Under the pieces are notes generated by a model. It ran no database searches. It saw only the letters and a program-made list of their open reading frames with translations, and was not told the origin of the DNA. Source: Frigidibacter sp. SD6-1 (lineage in GTDB: Bacteria; Pseudomonadota; Alphaproteobacteria; Rhodobacterales; Rhodobacteraceae). From it: a stretch of DNA of 64,000 nt. This document shows, piece after piece, positions 1-12,800 of the stretch (position 1 is its first letter; each line of letters begins with the position of its first letter). A program made the translations under genes and the position numbers. The stretch spans positions 186,068 through 250,067 of the forward strand of contig NZ_JARJNR010000005.1 of assembly GCF_030143255.1 (NCBI RefSeq), read 5' to 3'.

Positions 1-2
1 TC

Positions 3-1523
3 CTTGCCCAGCTCGGGATCGGGGCGTTCGACAAGGGGCAGCCGATGGCAGAGGCGCTTGATGGTGCCGGTGTCAAAAGCCCGATCGCCGACATGGCGAT
101 CCTGGCGACCAAGGTGCGCGCAGGCGACTATCCGGGCGTGATCGCGGCACTGGACGCGGGCAAAAGCTCCGGCCCGCTCGCCGACGGGTTCCTGCGCGCC
201 TGGTCGATCCTCGGCAATGGCCAGATGTCGGATGCGCTGGCTGCGTTCGACGCGCTGGTGAAGCAGCCGCAGATCGCATCGCTCGCGCTTTACAACAAGG
301 CGCTGGCGCTTGCCTCCGTCGGCGATTTTGAAGGCGCGGACAGGATCCTGTCGGGCGAAGAGGCCGGGCCGATCAATGCCACCCGCCGTTCGGTCGTCGC
401 GCATGCGCAGGTCCTGAGCCAGCTGGAGCGCAACAAGGATGCGCTGGAACTGATCGACAAGATTTTCGGGGCAGAGACAGCCGATCCGATGATCGCCCCC
501 CTGCGCGCCGAACTCTCGGCGGGCAAATCGGTGCCCTTCGATCTGATCCGCTCGCCGATGGACGGGATTGCAGAGGTCTATTTTGCCATCGCCTCCGCAC
601 TCGCCAACGATCTGCGGCCGGGCGACGTGTCATCCGAGATCGACGTCCTGCTCTTCGCGCGCACCGCGCTTCATCTGCGGCCCGATCTGAGCGAGGCGGC
701 GCTCGTCGCCGCCGACATGCTCGAACGGCAGGAACAGCACGAACTGGCCATCGATGTCTATCAGGCGATCGACCCGGCAAGCCCCGATCATCTGGCGGCG
801 GAACTCGGCCGGTCGGAGGCGCTGCTGGCCGAAGGCAAGACCGATGCGGCCGTCGAGGTCCTTCAACAGCTGTCACGTGCGGCGCCGGACCGGATCGCGA
901 TCTGGGCCTCGCTGGGCGATGTGCTGCGCCGCAACGAGCGTTTCAGCGAAGCCGCCGAGGCTTATGATCGCGCCTTGGCGCTGGTCGAGGGCGATGCGAA
1001 GGACTTCTGGGGCCTCTATTACGCGCGCGGCATCTGCCATGAACGGCTGGATCAGTGGCAGGCGGCAGAGGCGGATTTCCGCAAGGCGCTCGACCTCAGC
1101 CCCGATCAGCCGTCTGTCCTCAACTATCTCGGCTATTCGCTTCTGGAAAAGAAGGTGAAGTTCGACGAGGCGCTTGCCATGATCGAGAAGGCCGCGAAGG
1201 CGCGGCCCGACGATGGCGCGATCAGCGACAGTCTGGGCTGGGCCTTCTACCGGCTTGGCCGCTATCCGGAAGCGGAAGCCGAGATGGAGCGCGCGATCGA
1301 GCTCATGCCGGTCGATCCGGTGGTGAACGATCATCTGGGCGACGTCTATTGGGCGGTCGGGCGCAAGCGCGAGGCGGAATTCCAGTGGAAGCGCGCGCTG
1401 TCCTTCAAGCCCGACAGCGAGGAAGAGGCGAACCGCATCCGCCGCAAGCTGGAAGTCGGGCTGGATCTGGTTCTGAAGGAAGAAGGATCAGAGCCGCTTG
1501 CCGTCACCAAGAATGGCAACTGA
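3..1523 (+). CDS. TPR-repeat protein, 5' end cut by the window
   Basis: The frame is open to the first base, so the protein begins outside the window; an internal ATG at 45 is not necessarily the start. About 506 residues are visible. Several tetratricopeptide repeats can be read, for example [20 protein letters not shown] near the N-terminus and, in the C-terminal half, [20 protein letters not shown] and [20 protein letters not shown]. These A/G/Y-F/P spaced helices are typical protein-interaction scaffolds. No enzymatic domain is seen. The stop overlaps the ispE start by 11 nt, so the two are cotranscribed; TPR proteins upstream of ispE are a common arrangement in Rhodobacterales. The exact role is unknown. 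Confidence 0.85.
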   Translation, partial: LAQLGIGAFDKGQPMAEALDGAGVKSPIADMAILATKVRAGDYPGVIAALDAGKSSGPLADGFLRAWSILGNGQMSDALAAFDALVKQPQIASLALYNKALALASVGDFEGADRILSGEEAGPINATRRSVVAHAQVLSQLERNKDALELIDKIFGAETADPMIAPLRAELSAGKSVPFDLIRSPMDGIAEVYFAIASALANDLRPGDVSSEIDVLLFARTALHLRPDLSEAALVAADMLERQEQHELAIDVYQAIDPASPDHLAAELGRSEALLAEGKTDAAVEVLQQLSRAAPDRIAIWASLGDVLRRNERFSEAAEAYDRALALVEGDAKDFWGLYYARGICHERLDQWQAAEADFRKALDLSPDQPSVLNYLGYSLLEKKVKFDEALAMIEKAAKARPDDGAISDSLGWAFYRLGRYPEAEAEMERAIELMPVDPVVNDHLGDVYWAVGRKREAEFQWKRALSFKPDSEEEANRIRRKLEVGLDLVLKEEGSEPLAVTKNGN

Positions 1524-2355
1524 GGCCTTTGCCCCCGCCAAGATCAACCTGACGCTTCACGTCACCGGACGGCGGGCGGACGGCTATCACCTGCTGGACA
1601 GCCTGGTCGTGTTCGCGGATGTCGGCGATCTTGTCCGCGCCGGGCCGGCGGAGGATCTCACGCTGGAGATTGCCGGGCCGATGGCGGCCGGGCTGACGGC
1701 GGGACCGGACAATCTGGTGATGAAGGCCGCGCGGATGATGGGTGTGAGTGGCGCGGCCCTGCGGCTGGAAAAGCATCTGCCGGTTGCCTCCGGCATCGGC
1801 GGGGGCTCGTCGGACGCGGCGGCGACACTGCGCGCCATGGCCCGGCTGACCGGCAAGCCGCTGCCGGATGCGGCGGCGATCCTGGCGCTTGGCGCCGATG
1901 TGCCGGTCTGCCTCGACCCGCGCCCGCAGCGCATGAGGGGGGTGGGCGAGCGGCTTGAACCGGTCGATGGCCTGCCGCCGTTCTGGATGGTTCTCGTCAA
2001 TCCCGGCACCGGCGTTCCCACCCCCGCAGTGTTCCGCGATCTTGACCGCCGCGACGGGCCACCGATGGCCGATCCTCTGCCCGCGCTTCGGACATTCGAC
2101 ACTCTCGCGGCCTTTCTGGCCGATCAGCGTAACGATCTGGAGGCGCCCGCGCGCCGGATCGCGCCGGTGATCGGCGAGGTCCTTCAGGCGCTGTCCGCCC
2201 AGCCCGGTTGCCGCCTGGCGCGGATGTCCGGCTCGGGGGCAACCTGCTTCGGCCTTTTCGCCGCGCCGCAGGAGGCCGCCACCGCCCGGGCGCGGATAGC
2301 GGCGACCCGGCCCGACTGGTGGGCAAGCGACACCGGGCTCCTGCTTTGGGCCTAA
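1513..2355 (+). CDS. ispE: 4-diphosphocytidyl-2-C-methyl-D-erythritol kinase
   Basis: IspE phosphorylates CDP-methylerythritol at the 2-hydroxyl with ATP, the fourth step of the MEP isoprenoid pathway in the cytosol. The 280-residue protein has the expected N-terminal signature [20 protein letters not shown] and the GHMP-kinase ATP loop [17 protein letters not shown] near residue 95; a C-terminal glycine motif ([13 protein letters not shown]) is also present. I chose the ATG at 1513 over an upstream TTG at 1498 because family members begin just before this motif. It overlaps the preceding TPR gene by 11 nt. Confidence 0.95.
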   Translation: MATEAFAPAKINLTLHVTGRRADGYHLLDSLVVFADVGDLVRAGPAEDLTLEIAGPMAAGLTAGPDNLVMKAARMMGVSGAALRLEKHLPVASGIGGGSSDAAATLRAMARLTGKPLPDAAAILALGADVPVCLDPRPQRMRGVGERLEPVDGLPPFWMVLVNPGTGVPTPAVFRDLDRRDGPPMADPLPALRTFDTLAAFLADQRNDLEAPARRIAPVIGEVLQALSAQPGCRLARMSGSGATCFGLFAAPQEAATARARIAATRPDWWASDTGLLLWA

Positions 2356-2366
2356 GGCCCGGGCGA

Positions 2367-2414
2367 GGCAAGATTTTTCGAAAAATCTTGCCAAAATCCT
2401 TCGAAGGATTTTGG
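2367..2414. terminator. Two abutting perfect palindromes after ispE
   Basis: Positions 2367-2392 form a 26-nt perfect palindrome (arm GGCAAGATTTTTC and its complement). Positions 2391-2414 form a second 24-nt perfect palindrome (arm CCAAAATCCTTC and its complement), sharing two bases with the first. Either strand could fold two tight hairpins rich in A/T, so this is probably a bidirectional transcription-end structure for the TPR-ispE operon, although no separate T-run follows. Confidence 0.5.
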
Positions 2415-2487
2415 CCGCAGCCGGGGCAATCCGTCCGGCGAAATGTCGCTTTCCTTCAGCATTCTGCCGCATACCGTCGCATACCCC

Positions 2488-2516
2488 TTGCCTCGTCCCC
2501 CGTTTGTCGGCTATCC
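2488..2516 (+). promoter_or_regulatory. Candidate sigma-70 promoter of the gcv operon
   Basis: TTGCCT (2488-2493), a 17-nt spacer, then CTATCC (2511-2516). The implied start near 2523 falls right before the glycine riboswitch, which supports the assignment; the -10 is a poor match to consensus. Confidence 0.35.
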
Positions 2517-2524
2517 AGCGCCCG

Positions 2525-2705
2525 TCAGGATCGGGAGAATCCGGTCAGGTGTTTACGCCTGTGCCGGTGCCGAAGGAGCAACCGCCCCGGTAAACTCTCA
2601 GGCGCAAGGACCGTCCTGGCAGCGGAACTCTGGAGAGACCCCGGACCTGATCCGGGGCGCCGAAGGGATAACGATCTCAGGCGGAAGGACAGAGGGGGCA
2701 TCGGA
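2525..2705 (+). ncRNA. Tandem glycine riboswitch
   Basis: Two consecutive glycine aptamer signatures are visible. The first has GGGAGAAT (from 2533), GCCGAAGGAGCAAC (about 2569-2583) and AAACTCTCAGGCGCAAGGAC (2592-2611). The second begins with CTGGAGAGACC (2630-2640) and continues with GCGCCGAAGGGATAACG and ATCTCAGGCGGAAGGACAG up to about 2692. The two-aptamer layout upstream of gcvT is the classic arrangement. An additional hairpin at 2707-2727 (CGGACAGG, loop ACAAG, CCTGTCCG) lies between the aptamers and the gcvT start at 2777 and may be the expression platform. Glycine binding normally switches gcv expression on. Confidence 0.93.
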
Positions 2706-2776
2706 GCGGACAGGACAAGCCTGTCCGGAAACGGTGCCGGGGTACTATCGACCGGCGTGACAAGGGGAGGGCGGCA

Positions 2777-3904
2777 ATGGCCGACCTGAAGCGTACGGTC
2801 TTTTACGATCTGCATGTGGAACTGGGCGCCAAGATCGTGCCCTTCGCGGGCTATGAGATGCCCGTGCAATATCCGATGGGCGTCCTGAAGGAGCATCTTC
2901 ACACGCGCTCCGACGCGGGGCTGTTCGACGTCAGCCACATGGGGCAGGTGATCCTGAAGCCGAAGTCGGGCGGCTATGAGGCGGCCGCGCTGGCCTTCGA
3001 ACGGCTGATGCCGGTCGATGTGCTTGGCCTGCCGCAAGGACGGCAGCGCTATGGCCTCTTCACCAATGACGCGGGCGGCATCCTTGACGACCTGATGTTC
3101 GCCAACCGGGGCGATCATCTGTTCGTCGTGGTGAACGCCGCCTGCAAGGATCAGGACATCGCCCATATGCGGGCGCATCTGTCGGATGCCTGCGAGGTGA
3201 TCGCCATCACCGACCGCGCGCTGCTGGCGCTGCAGGGGCCGAAGGCCGAGGCGGCGCTGGAGGCTCTGGTGCCCGGTGTCGCGGCGATGAAGTTCATGGA
3301 TGTGGCGATCCTGCCCTGGTCGGGGGTCGATCTCTGGATTTCCCGCTCGGGCTATACCGGAGAGGACGGATACGAGATTTCCGTACCCGAATCGCAAGCG
3401 GTGGCCTTCGCCCGCGCCCTGCTGGCAGAGCCGGGTGTCGCGCCCATCGGTCTTGGCGCGCGCGATTCGCTGAGGCTCGAGGCGGGCATGTGCCTTTACG
3501 GCCATGACATCGACACAACGACCACTCCCGTCGAGGGCAACCTGACCTGGGCGATCCAGAAGGCCCGCAAGGCAGGCGGCGCACGCGAGGGCGGCTTCCC
3601 CGGCGCCGCGCGCATTCTGCGCGAACTGGCCGAAGGCCCCTCCCGCCGCCGCGTCGGGCTGCGCCCCGAAGGCCGGGCACCGATGCGCGAGGGTACGGTG
3701 GTCTATGCCGGCCCCGAGGGCGGCGAGCCGATCGGCGCCATCACTTCGGGCGGCTTCGGCCCCTCGATCGAAGGGCCGATGGCCATGGCCTATCTGCCGG
3801 CGAACCTCAAGGATGGCGACACGGTCTATGCGGATGTGCGCGGCAAGCGCCTGGCCGCCACACTTGCGCCGATGCCCTTCCATCCGACATCCTACAAACG
3901 CTGA
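2777..3904 (+). CDS. gcvT: Aminomethyltransferase (glycine cleavage T-protein)
   Basis: GcvT transfers the methylene group from aminomethyl-lipoyl-GcvH to tetrahydrofolate, releasing ammonia. The 375-residue protein starts with [20 protein letters not shown] and contains [19 protein letters not shown] and DVSHMGQV, both standard T-protein motifs, and [11 protein letters not shown] in the middle domain. The length is normal. The start is preceded by AAGGGGAGGGCGGCA, a good ribosome binding site. First gene of gcvT-gcvH-gcvP downstream of the glycine riboswitch. Confidence 0.96.
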   Translation: MADLKRTVFYDLHVELGAKIVPFAGYEMPVQYPMGVLKEHLHTRSDAGLFDVSHMGQVILKPKSGGYEAAALAFERLMPVDVLGLPQGRQRYGLFTNDAGGILDDLMFANRGDHLFVVVNAACKDQDIAHMRAHLSDACEVIAITDRALLALQGPKAEAALEALVPGVAAMKFMDVAILPWSGVDLWISRSGYTGEDGYEISVPESQAVAFARALLAEPGVAPIGLGARDSLRLEAGMCLYGHDIDTTTTPVEGNLTWAIQKARKAGGAREGGFPGAARILRELAEGPSRRRVGLRPEGRAPMREGTVVYAGPEGGEPIGAITSGGFGPSIEGPMAMAYLPANLKDGDTVYADVRGKRLAATLAPMPFHPTSYKR

Positions 3905-3921
3905 TCCAACAGGAGCTACCC

Positions 3922-4287
3922 ATGACCATGAAGTATACCGAAGACCACGAATGGCTGCGCGTCGATGGCGACGTCGTTGTTGTAGGCATCACCGAACATG
4001 CCGCCGAACAGCTGGGCGATGTGGTCTTCGTCGAACTGCCCGAGGTCGAGACGATGGTCGCCAAGGGCGACGATTGCGCGGTGATCGAAAGCGTCAAGGC
4101 CGCCTCCGACATCCTCGCGCCGCTCGATGGCGAGATCGTCGCGGTGAATGAAAAGCTTGTCGACAGCCCCGGCCTCGTGAACGAGGACCCGCTGGGCGCC
4201 GCCTGGTTCTTCAAGATGAAGATCGACGATCTGTCGGTCCTTGACCAGTACATGGACGAAGACGCCTACAAAGACCTGATCGGCTGA
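3922..4287 (+). CDS. gcvH: Glycine cleavage H-protein
   Basis: GcvH is the lipoylated carrier that shuttles the aminomethyl arm between GcvP, GcvT and the L-protein. The 121-residue sequence begins [14 protein letters not shown] and carries the lipoyl-lysine motif [16 protein letters not shown] (lysine near residue 60). The ribosome binding site AGGAGCTACC precedes the ATG. It lies 17 nt after gcvT and about 95 nt before gcvP. Confidence 0.97.
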   Translation: MTMKYTEDHEWLRVDGDVVVVGITEHAAEQLGDVVFVELPEVETMVAKGDDCAVIESVKAASDILAPLDGEIVAVNEKLVDSPGLVNEDPLGAAWFFKMKIDDLSVLDQYMDEDAYKDLIG

Positions 4288-4382
4288 CGGGCGCGGGCCG
4301 CGCCCCCCGATCCGGCGTCCGGAGTGGACCGGCAATTGGCCCTGCCGACCCTCCGGGCGTCCTACCCCCTCAGGAGCTCAAG

Positions 4383-7232
<2,850 letters not shown>

Positions 7233-7246
7233 GCGGCGTCTGACAG

Positions 7247-7273
7247 GGCCTGCCCCGTACATCGGGGCGGGCC
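7247..7273 (+). terminator. Hairpin after gcvP
   Basis: An 11-bp stem with one G-U pair (GGCCTGCCCCG / CGGGGCGGGCC) and a 5-nt loop lies 15 nt past the gcvP stop. There is no clear T-run, so termination strength is uncertain. Confidence 0.45.
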
Positions 7274-7401
7274 TCTACCCAACGCGGGGCTCGTCGAGCC
7301 CTCCGGGCACTCCTCGCGGGGGCAATCCGACGAGTGCACGAAGTGCTCGAGGAGGTTTTGTCCGATGGTCAAATGCGCCCGGGCGCAGAAGGGGCGACAT
7401 C

Positions 7402-8142
7402 TTGGCCGAAAGCGGGTTTCAATCCTCAGTTTCCTCTGATCCGCGGGCCGGGACCTTCCTTGATGGTCTCTGGGCATCGCTGCCCATTGCCCTTGGCTAT
7501 GTGCCGATCGCCTTTGCCTTCGGCGTCGCCGCGCGCGGTGTCGGTCTGACGCTGGCCGAGGCGGTCGCGCTCTCGGTCATCCTCTATTCCGGCGGCGCGC
7601 AATTCGTGGCGCTGGCGCTGATCGCCAGCGGGGCGCCTTTCCTCGTCTCGGCCTTCACGCTGATCGCCATGGGGCTGAGGCATCTGCTCTACGGCCCGGC
7701 GCTCATGCGCCGCGCCGGTCCCGCTGCCTCCCGGCGCCATGCCTGGGCCTGGGCCTGGGGCCTGACGGACGAGGTGTTCGGCACCGCGCTTGGCGCGCTG
7801 GCGCGCGGGCGGCGCTTTTCCGAGCCCTTCATGTTCGGTCTCGGTCTTGGCGCCTATCTCGCCTGGGGCGCGGGCACGGCGATGGGTGCCTATGCGGGCA
7901 GCGGCGCGCTCGCCGCCTGGCCCGCTGTCGAGGCGGGCCTCGGCTTCATGTTGCCCGCGCTTTTCCTCGCCCTCCTCCTTTCGGTGCTGTCTCGTGCGCA
8001 GCTTCCGGTCCTGGCCGTGGCGGCAGTGGCGACCGTAGCCGTGACGCTCGCCTGGTCGGGCACGGCAGGACTGCTCGCCGGCATGATCGCGGGCGCCGTG
8101 GCGGGGGTGCTGAACCGCAAGGGAGTGAGAGATGCGCCTTGA
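7402..8142 (+). CDS. azlC: AzlC family branched-chain amino acid exporter, large subunit
   Basis: AzlC with AzlD forms an inner-membrane exporter of branched-chain amino acids. The 246-residue protein is strongly hydrophobic with about five to six membrane segments and the family motif SVILYSGGAQFVALALIASG near residue 55-75, followed by MGLRHLLYGPAL. The predicted start is TTG (7402) preceded by AAGGGG; no in-frame ATG precedes the conserved region. It overlaps azlD by 11 nt. The substrate is inferred from the family only. Confidence 0.85.
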   Translation: MAESGFQSSVSSDPRAGTFLDGLWASLPIALGYVPIAFAFGVAARGVGLTLAEAVALSVILYSGGAQFVALALIASGAPFLVSAFTLIAMGLRHLLYGPALMRRAGPAASRRHAWAWAWGLTDEVFGTALGALARGRRFSEPFMFGLGLGAYLAWGAGTAMGAYAGSGALAAWPAVEAGLGFMLPALFLALLLSVLSRAQLPVLAVAAVATVAVTLAWSGTAGLLAGMIAGAVAGVLNRKGVRDAP

Positions 8143-8461
8143 AGTCCTTGCCCTCGCCCTGATCGTCGGCGCCTGCAACTGGGCCTTCCGTTACGTTCCG
8201 ACCCGCGCCAACCTGCATGAACTGCCGTCCGGCAGCCCGGTGACCCGCTTCCTTGCCGCCACCGGTCCCGCGGCCATCGGCACGCTCTTCGTGGCCTCCG
8301 CCCTGCCATTGGTCAACGACCGCTCCGGCCCCGCCACCCTGACCCTCGGCACAGGTGTCGGTGCGGTGCTTCTGATCTATGCCGCCACACGTTCGGTTGC
8401 CGTCGCGACGCTCGCCGGCGCCCTTGCCTATGGCGGCGCCTTCTGGCTTGTCGCCGCCTGA
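8132..8461 (+). CDS. azlD: AzlD family small transport subunit
   Basis: A 109-residue membrane protein with three to four hydrophobic segments and the family features FRYVPTRANL and ALPLVNDRSG. AzlD is the small partner of AzlC; the 11-nt overlap implies translational coupling. Confidence 0.85.
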   Translation: MRLEVLALALIVGACNWAFRYVPTRANLHELPSGSPVTRFLAATGPAAIGTLFVASALPLVNDRSGPATLTLGTGVGAVLLIYAATRSVAVATLAGALAYGGAFWLVAA

Positions 8462-8538
8462 ACCCGATTTGATCTCTGACAAGGTGCGCGCTCCTGTGGC
8501 ATGATCTCCTCAGCCCACAGGAACGAAAGGGCGCGATC

Positions 8539-8856
8539 ATGCTGGAGATAACCCCCGCGACCGTCATCCAGGTCGTCTTTCTTGCGCGCGAGGGCGCGCC
8601 CGCCGAGGCGGAACTGCGCGACTTCATCGCCGGGCTGAACGAGGACGAGAAGGCGCAACTGACCGCCCTCGCTTGGGTCGGACGCGGCGCCTTCGAGCCC
8701 GAGGAGTTCGACGAGGCGGTGGCCACCGCGATGGCGGAGGCCACGACTCCCACAGAGGATTACCTGATGGGCATGCCGCATCTTGCCGAAAATCTCGAAG
8801 CGGGGCTCGATGCCCTCGGCGTGGATGTGGCGGCGGAGGAGGAAGACCTGCTCTGA
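8539..8856 (+). CDS. DUF3775 domain protein
   Basis: A 105-residue acidic soluble protein matching the DUF3775 family by features such as NEDEKAQLTALAWVGRGAFE and LMGMPHLAENLEAGLDALG. The function of the family is not known; members are common in Alphaproteobacteria. It stands alone between azlD and trxC with a purine-rich ribosome binding site (GGAACGAAAGGG). Confidence 0.8.
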   Translation: MLEITPATVIQVVFLAREGAPAEAELRDFIAGLNEDEKAQLTALAWVGRGAFEPEEFDEAVATAMAEATTPTEDYLMGMPHLAENLEAGLDALGVDVAAEEEDLL

Positions 8857-8913
8857 CCTTGCAAGTCGGGCACCGGATGCCGATATATTCCATGCACGGA
8901 ATATGAGAATGCC

Positions 8914-9369
8914 ATGACCGACGCGCCCGCTCCATCGCTGAAACTGACCTGCACAACCTGCGGCCAGATGAACCGCCTGCCCGCCGACCGCCTGTCGCGC
9001 GGCCCGAAATGCGCGATCTGCGGCTCGGCGCTGACCGGCCCCATGGTTGCCGATCTTGACGCGACGACCCACGACAAGGCCGTCCGGGGCGACGACCTGC
9101 CGCTGATCGTCGACTATTGGGCGCCCTGGTGCGGCCCCTGCCGGATGATGGCGCCGGAATTTTCCAAGGCCGCCGCCGCGGCCGGTCCTTCGGTCCGCTT
9201 CGCCAAGATCAACACCGAGGATCACGCCGCCGTTTCGCAGCGGCTGGCAATTCGTGGCATCCCGCTGCTCATCCTGTGGAAGGGCGGGCGCGAGGTCGCC
9301 CGCCTTGCCGGTGCGCGCCCGGCCGCCGATATTCTCACCTTCGTCCGCAATCACGTCCCGACCGAGTGA
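8914..9369 (+). CDS. trxC: Thioredoxin 2 (zinc-binding TrxC type)
   Basis: A cytosolic disulfide reductase. The 151-residue protein has an N-terminal zinc ribbon (CTTCGQMNRLP and CAICGS, two CxxC pairs) followed by a thioredoxin fold with the active site WAPWCGPCRMMAP and the cis-proline motif RGIPLLILWKGG. This architecture distinguishes TrxC from TrxA; the family is often linked to oxidative stress. Confidence 0.94.
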   Translation: MTDAPAPSLKLTCTTCGQMNRLPADRLSRGPKCAICGSALTGPMVADLDATTHDKAVRGDDLPLIVDYWAPWCGPCRMMAPEFSKAAAAAGPSVRFAKINTEDHAAVSQRLAIRGIPLLILWKGGREVARLAGARPAADILTFVRNHVPTE

Positions 9370-9408
9370 ACCGGCCTTGGATTTGCGGTCCGGCGACTGG
9401 CCGAAGCC

Positions 9409-9437
9409 TTGACATTGCCAGCCCTCTCGGCCAAATA
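9409..9437 (+). promoter_or_regulatory. Promoter of the tRNA-Ala gene
   Basis: A consensus TTGACA (9409-9414), an exact 17-nt spacer and CAAATA (9432-9437) sit 13 nt upstream of the tRNA 5' end, as expected for a strong stable-RNA promoter. Confidence 0.7.
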
Positions 9438-9450
9438 GCCGTTCACGGAC

Positions 9451-9526
9451 GGGGCAGTAGCTCAGTTGGGAGAGCGTATCGTTCGCAATGATAAGGTCAG
9501 GGGTTCGATCCCCCTCTGCTCCACCA
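9451..9526 (+). tRNA. tRNA-Ala (anticodon CGC)
   Basis: A complete 76-nt cloverleaf with encoded CCA. The acceptor stem GGGGCAG pairs with CTGCTCC and contains the G3-U70 wobble that identifies alanine tRNAs. The D-arm is GCTC/GAGC, the anticodon stem TATCG/TGATA with loop TTCGCAA (anticodon CGC at 9484-9486), and the T-arm AGGGG-TTCGATC-CCCCT. It reads GCG codons. Confidence 0.96.
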
Positions 9527-9831
9527 GTCTATTACCGCAATCTAATGAAATTTCTATAAAATTTCTGCGTCTCGTGGGTTTGTCCCACCAATTGTCCCGA
9601 CGTCTGACTTAATGTCAGCTCATCGGTGACGCTTAAACTCCAAGATGGCTAGGGAGCCGCCATCGAGCAGATTTCTGAATTCTAGCTTTGGTCCGACGCT
9701 TGGGGCCAGCTTCGACTCTCTCAGTCTGGCATTCTCGTGCACGTTCATTCGATCCCTCGAAAGAGCGTTGGTGCTTGGTAACTTCAACGACTTCAGAAGG
9801 ATTGAAGGGACAAGCTGTTGAAAGCTTACAG
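9527..9831. other. AT-richer gap after tRNA-Ala, possible decayed mobile DNA
   Basis: About 300 nt without a convincing gene and visibly less GC-rich than the surroundings (for example TGAAATTTCTATAAAATTTC just after the tRNA). On the minus strand a 42-codon frame at 9620-9748 begins MNVHENARL, which resembles the usual N-terminus of IS481-family transposases, but similarity is lost after those nine residues. The location directly 3' of a tRNA gene, a frequent integration site, fits a relic of an inserted element. I see no repeat of the tRNA 3' end in the gap. Confidence 0.35.
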
Positions 9832-12800
9832 CTACCCGTAGCCGCCGCCGCCCGGTGTGTGCATGACGAAGATGTCACCCGGCGAAAGCAGTGCCTCGTC
9901 ATTGCCGCCGAGCGGCACGGCACGGCCATCCGTCCGCTCGATCCGGTTTTCCCCGCACTTCCCGGGCTGGCCGCCCGCCGCACCGTGCGGCGGAACCTCG
10001 CGGTGCGAGGACAGGACGGTCACCGTCATCTCTTCGAGAAAGCGCAGGCGGCGGGTGATGCCGTCGCCGCCCCGCCAGCGACCCGCGCCGCCCGAGCCGC
10101 GGCGGACCGAGAATTCCTCGACCCGGACCGGGAAGCGGGTTTCCAGGACCTCGGGGTCGGTCATGCGGGTGTTGGTCATGTGGCTATGAACGGCGCTGGC
10201 GCCGTCGAAGCCCGGACCGGCGCCGGTGCCGCCGCAGATCGTCTCGTAATTCTGCAGCCGCGCATTGCCATAGACGAAATTGTTCATCGTCCCCTGACTG
10301 CCCGCGATCACGCCGAGCGCGCCGTAAAGCGTGTCGGCGATGGCCTGGCTGACCTCGGTATTGCCCGAGATGACGGCGGCGGGATAGGCGGGGTTGATCA
10401 TCGAGCCTTCGGGCGCGCGGATCTCGATCGGTTTCAGGCAGCCTTCGTTCATCGGGATGTCGGCGCCGACGAGCGTGCGGAAGACGTAAAGCACCACGGC
10501 GCGGCAGATCGAGAAGGGAGCGTTGTAGTTGAACCGGTCCTGCGCCGAGGTGCCGGTGAAGTCGATCAGCGCGCTGCGGCTGGCTTTGTCGACAGAGATT
10601 TGCACCTTGATCTGCGCCCCGCTGTCCAGCGGATAGGTAAAGGCGCAATCCTTCAGCACATCGAGGACGCGCCGCACGCTTTCTTCGGCATTGTCCTGAA
10701 CATGGCCCATGTAGGCCTGCACGACCGGAAGGCCGAACTGGCGGGTGATGCGCGTGAGTTCGGCCGCGCCGGTGGCATTCGCCGCGATCTGGGCGGCGAG
10801 GTCGGCCATGTTTTCGTCGATGTTCCGGCAGGGATAGCGGCCCGAGGCGAGAAGCGCGCGGGTCTCTGCCTCGCGCAGCCTGCCCTGATCAACCAGCAGG
10901 AAATTGTCGATCAGAACGCCCTCCTCGTCGATATGACGTGAATCGGGCGGGGAGGAGCCGGGGGTCTTGCCGCCGATGTCGGCATGGTGGCCACGTGATG
11001 CGGTCAGGAAGATGATGTCCTTGCCGCCCGCATCGAAAACCGGGGTGATGACGGTCACGTCCGGCAAGTGGGTGCCGCCGTTATAGGGGTTGTTCATCAT
11101 GAAGACATCGCCCGGGCGGATCTTCCCCGCGTTTTCCCGCAGGACGGTGCGCACGCTATCTGACATGGAGCCCAGATGCACCGGCACGTGCGGGGCATTC
11201 GCCACAAGGTCGCCCGCGGCATCGAAGATCGCGCAGGAAAAATCGTAGCGCTCCTTGATGTTGACCGAATAGGCGGTGTTGGCGAGCGTCGCGCCCATCT
11301 GGTCGGCGATCGACATGAAGAGGTTGTTGAAGACCTCGAGCATCACCGGATCGACCGACGTGCCGATCGCCTCTTTCCGATCAAGCGGAACGGTTCGGCG
11401 CAGGACCAGACCCCCGCAGGGCAGACCCTCGGCCTGCCAGCCGGGTTCGACCACGTTGGTGCCCGTGGGCTCCACGATGATCGCCGGGCCATCGACCCTG
11501 TCGCCCGTACCGAGGGAGCCGCGCCGGACGAGAGGCACGTCCTGCCATTTGCCCTGGGTGAACATCCGTGCCGACAGCGTGGGCGCCTGCTCGGCGGGCG
11601 CTATCGCAAGCGCGGCACCTTCGCCAGTCGAACCCAGGGCCTCTGCGGTCAGAAGGTCTATGATCAGGCGGTCGTAATCGGGGATGAAGCCGAACCGTTG
11701 CTGGTGGGCACGGTCGAAGCCCGCGCGCATTTCGGCCTCCGGCCCGAAGGGAACCGGCAGGGTCTGGTGCGACCCGGGGGTGCGGATATGCGCGGTCTCG
11801 ATCACCGTGACGCGGTCTTCCGCAATCCCCTGCGACAAGACCTCGGACCGTGCCTCGCGCCCGATCCGGTCGAGCATCTCCCGGGCCCGCGCACCTTCGG
11901 TGAGTGGTGCGGCGAACTGATGTTCGCGGATGGTCCGGACGTCGGCCAGGCCCATGCCGAAGGCAGACAGGACGCCCGCGAGAGGATGGATATAGATGCT
12001 TTCCATGCCCAGAACGTCGGCCACCTGGCAGGCATGCTGCCCGCCCGCGCCGCCGAAGCAGTTCATCGTGTATCGGGTCACGTCATAGCCGCGCTGCACG
12101 GAAATCTTCTTGATCGCATTGGCCATATTCTCGACCGCGATGCGCAGGAAACCCTCTGCCAGCGCCTCCACTGCCATTGGCGCTTCGCCTGTCTCTGCCG
12201 CGATCCCGGCGGCAAGCTGGCGGAACTTTTCGCGCGCGGCCTCCGTATCCAGCGGCTGATCGCCGCCCGGGCCAAAGACCGCGGGGAATTGGTCGGGCTG
12301 CAGCTTGCCCAGCACCACGTTGCAATCGGTCACGGTCAGTGGCCCGCCCCGGCGATAGCTGGCCGGGCCGGGATTCGCGCCTGCACTTTCGGGGCCGACC
12401 TGCATCCGCCCCTGCCGGTAGGACAGGATCGACCCGCCACCGGCGGCGACCGTGTGGATGGACATCATCGGCGCGCGCATCCGCACACCGGCCACCTCGG
12501 TCTCGAACGACCGTTCGTAGGTTCCCGCATAATGACAGACATCGGTCGAGGTGCCGCCCATGTCGAAGCCGATGAGCCTGTCAAACCCGGCCTCTTCGGC
12601 GGTCCGCACCATGCCGACAACCCCACCCGCCGGGCCTGACAGGATAGCGTCCTTGCCCTGAAACAGGGCCGCATCCGTCAGCCCGCCGTTCGACTGCATG
12701 AACATGAGTTTGCCGCCGACCGCACCCGCGCCAAGCGCATCGCGCACCTGTTCGACATAGCGCCGCAGGATCGGCGAGAGATAGGCATCGACCACCGTCG

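Noticed and set aside
11176-12639. A 487-codon plus-strand frame inside the hydantoinase gene
   Set aside because: Antisense shadow of a strongly conserved 1,197-residue protein.
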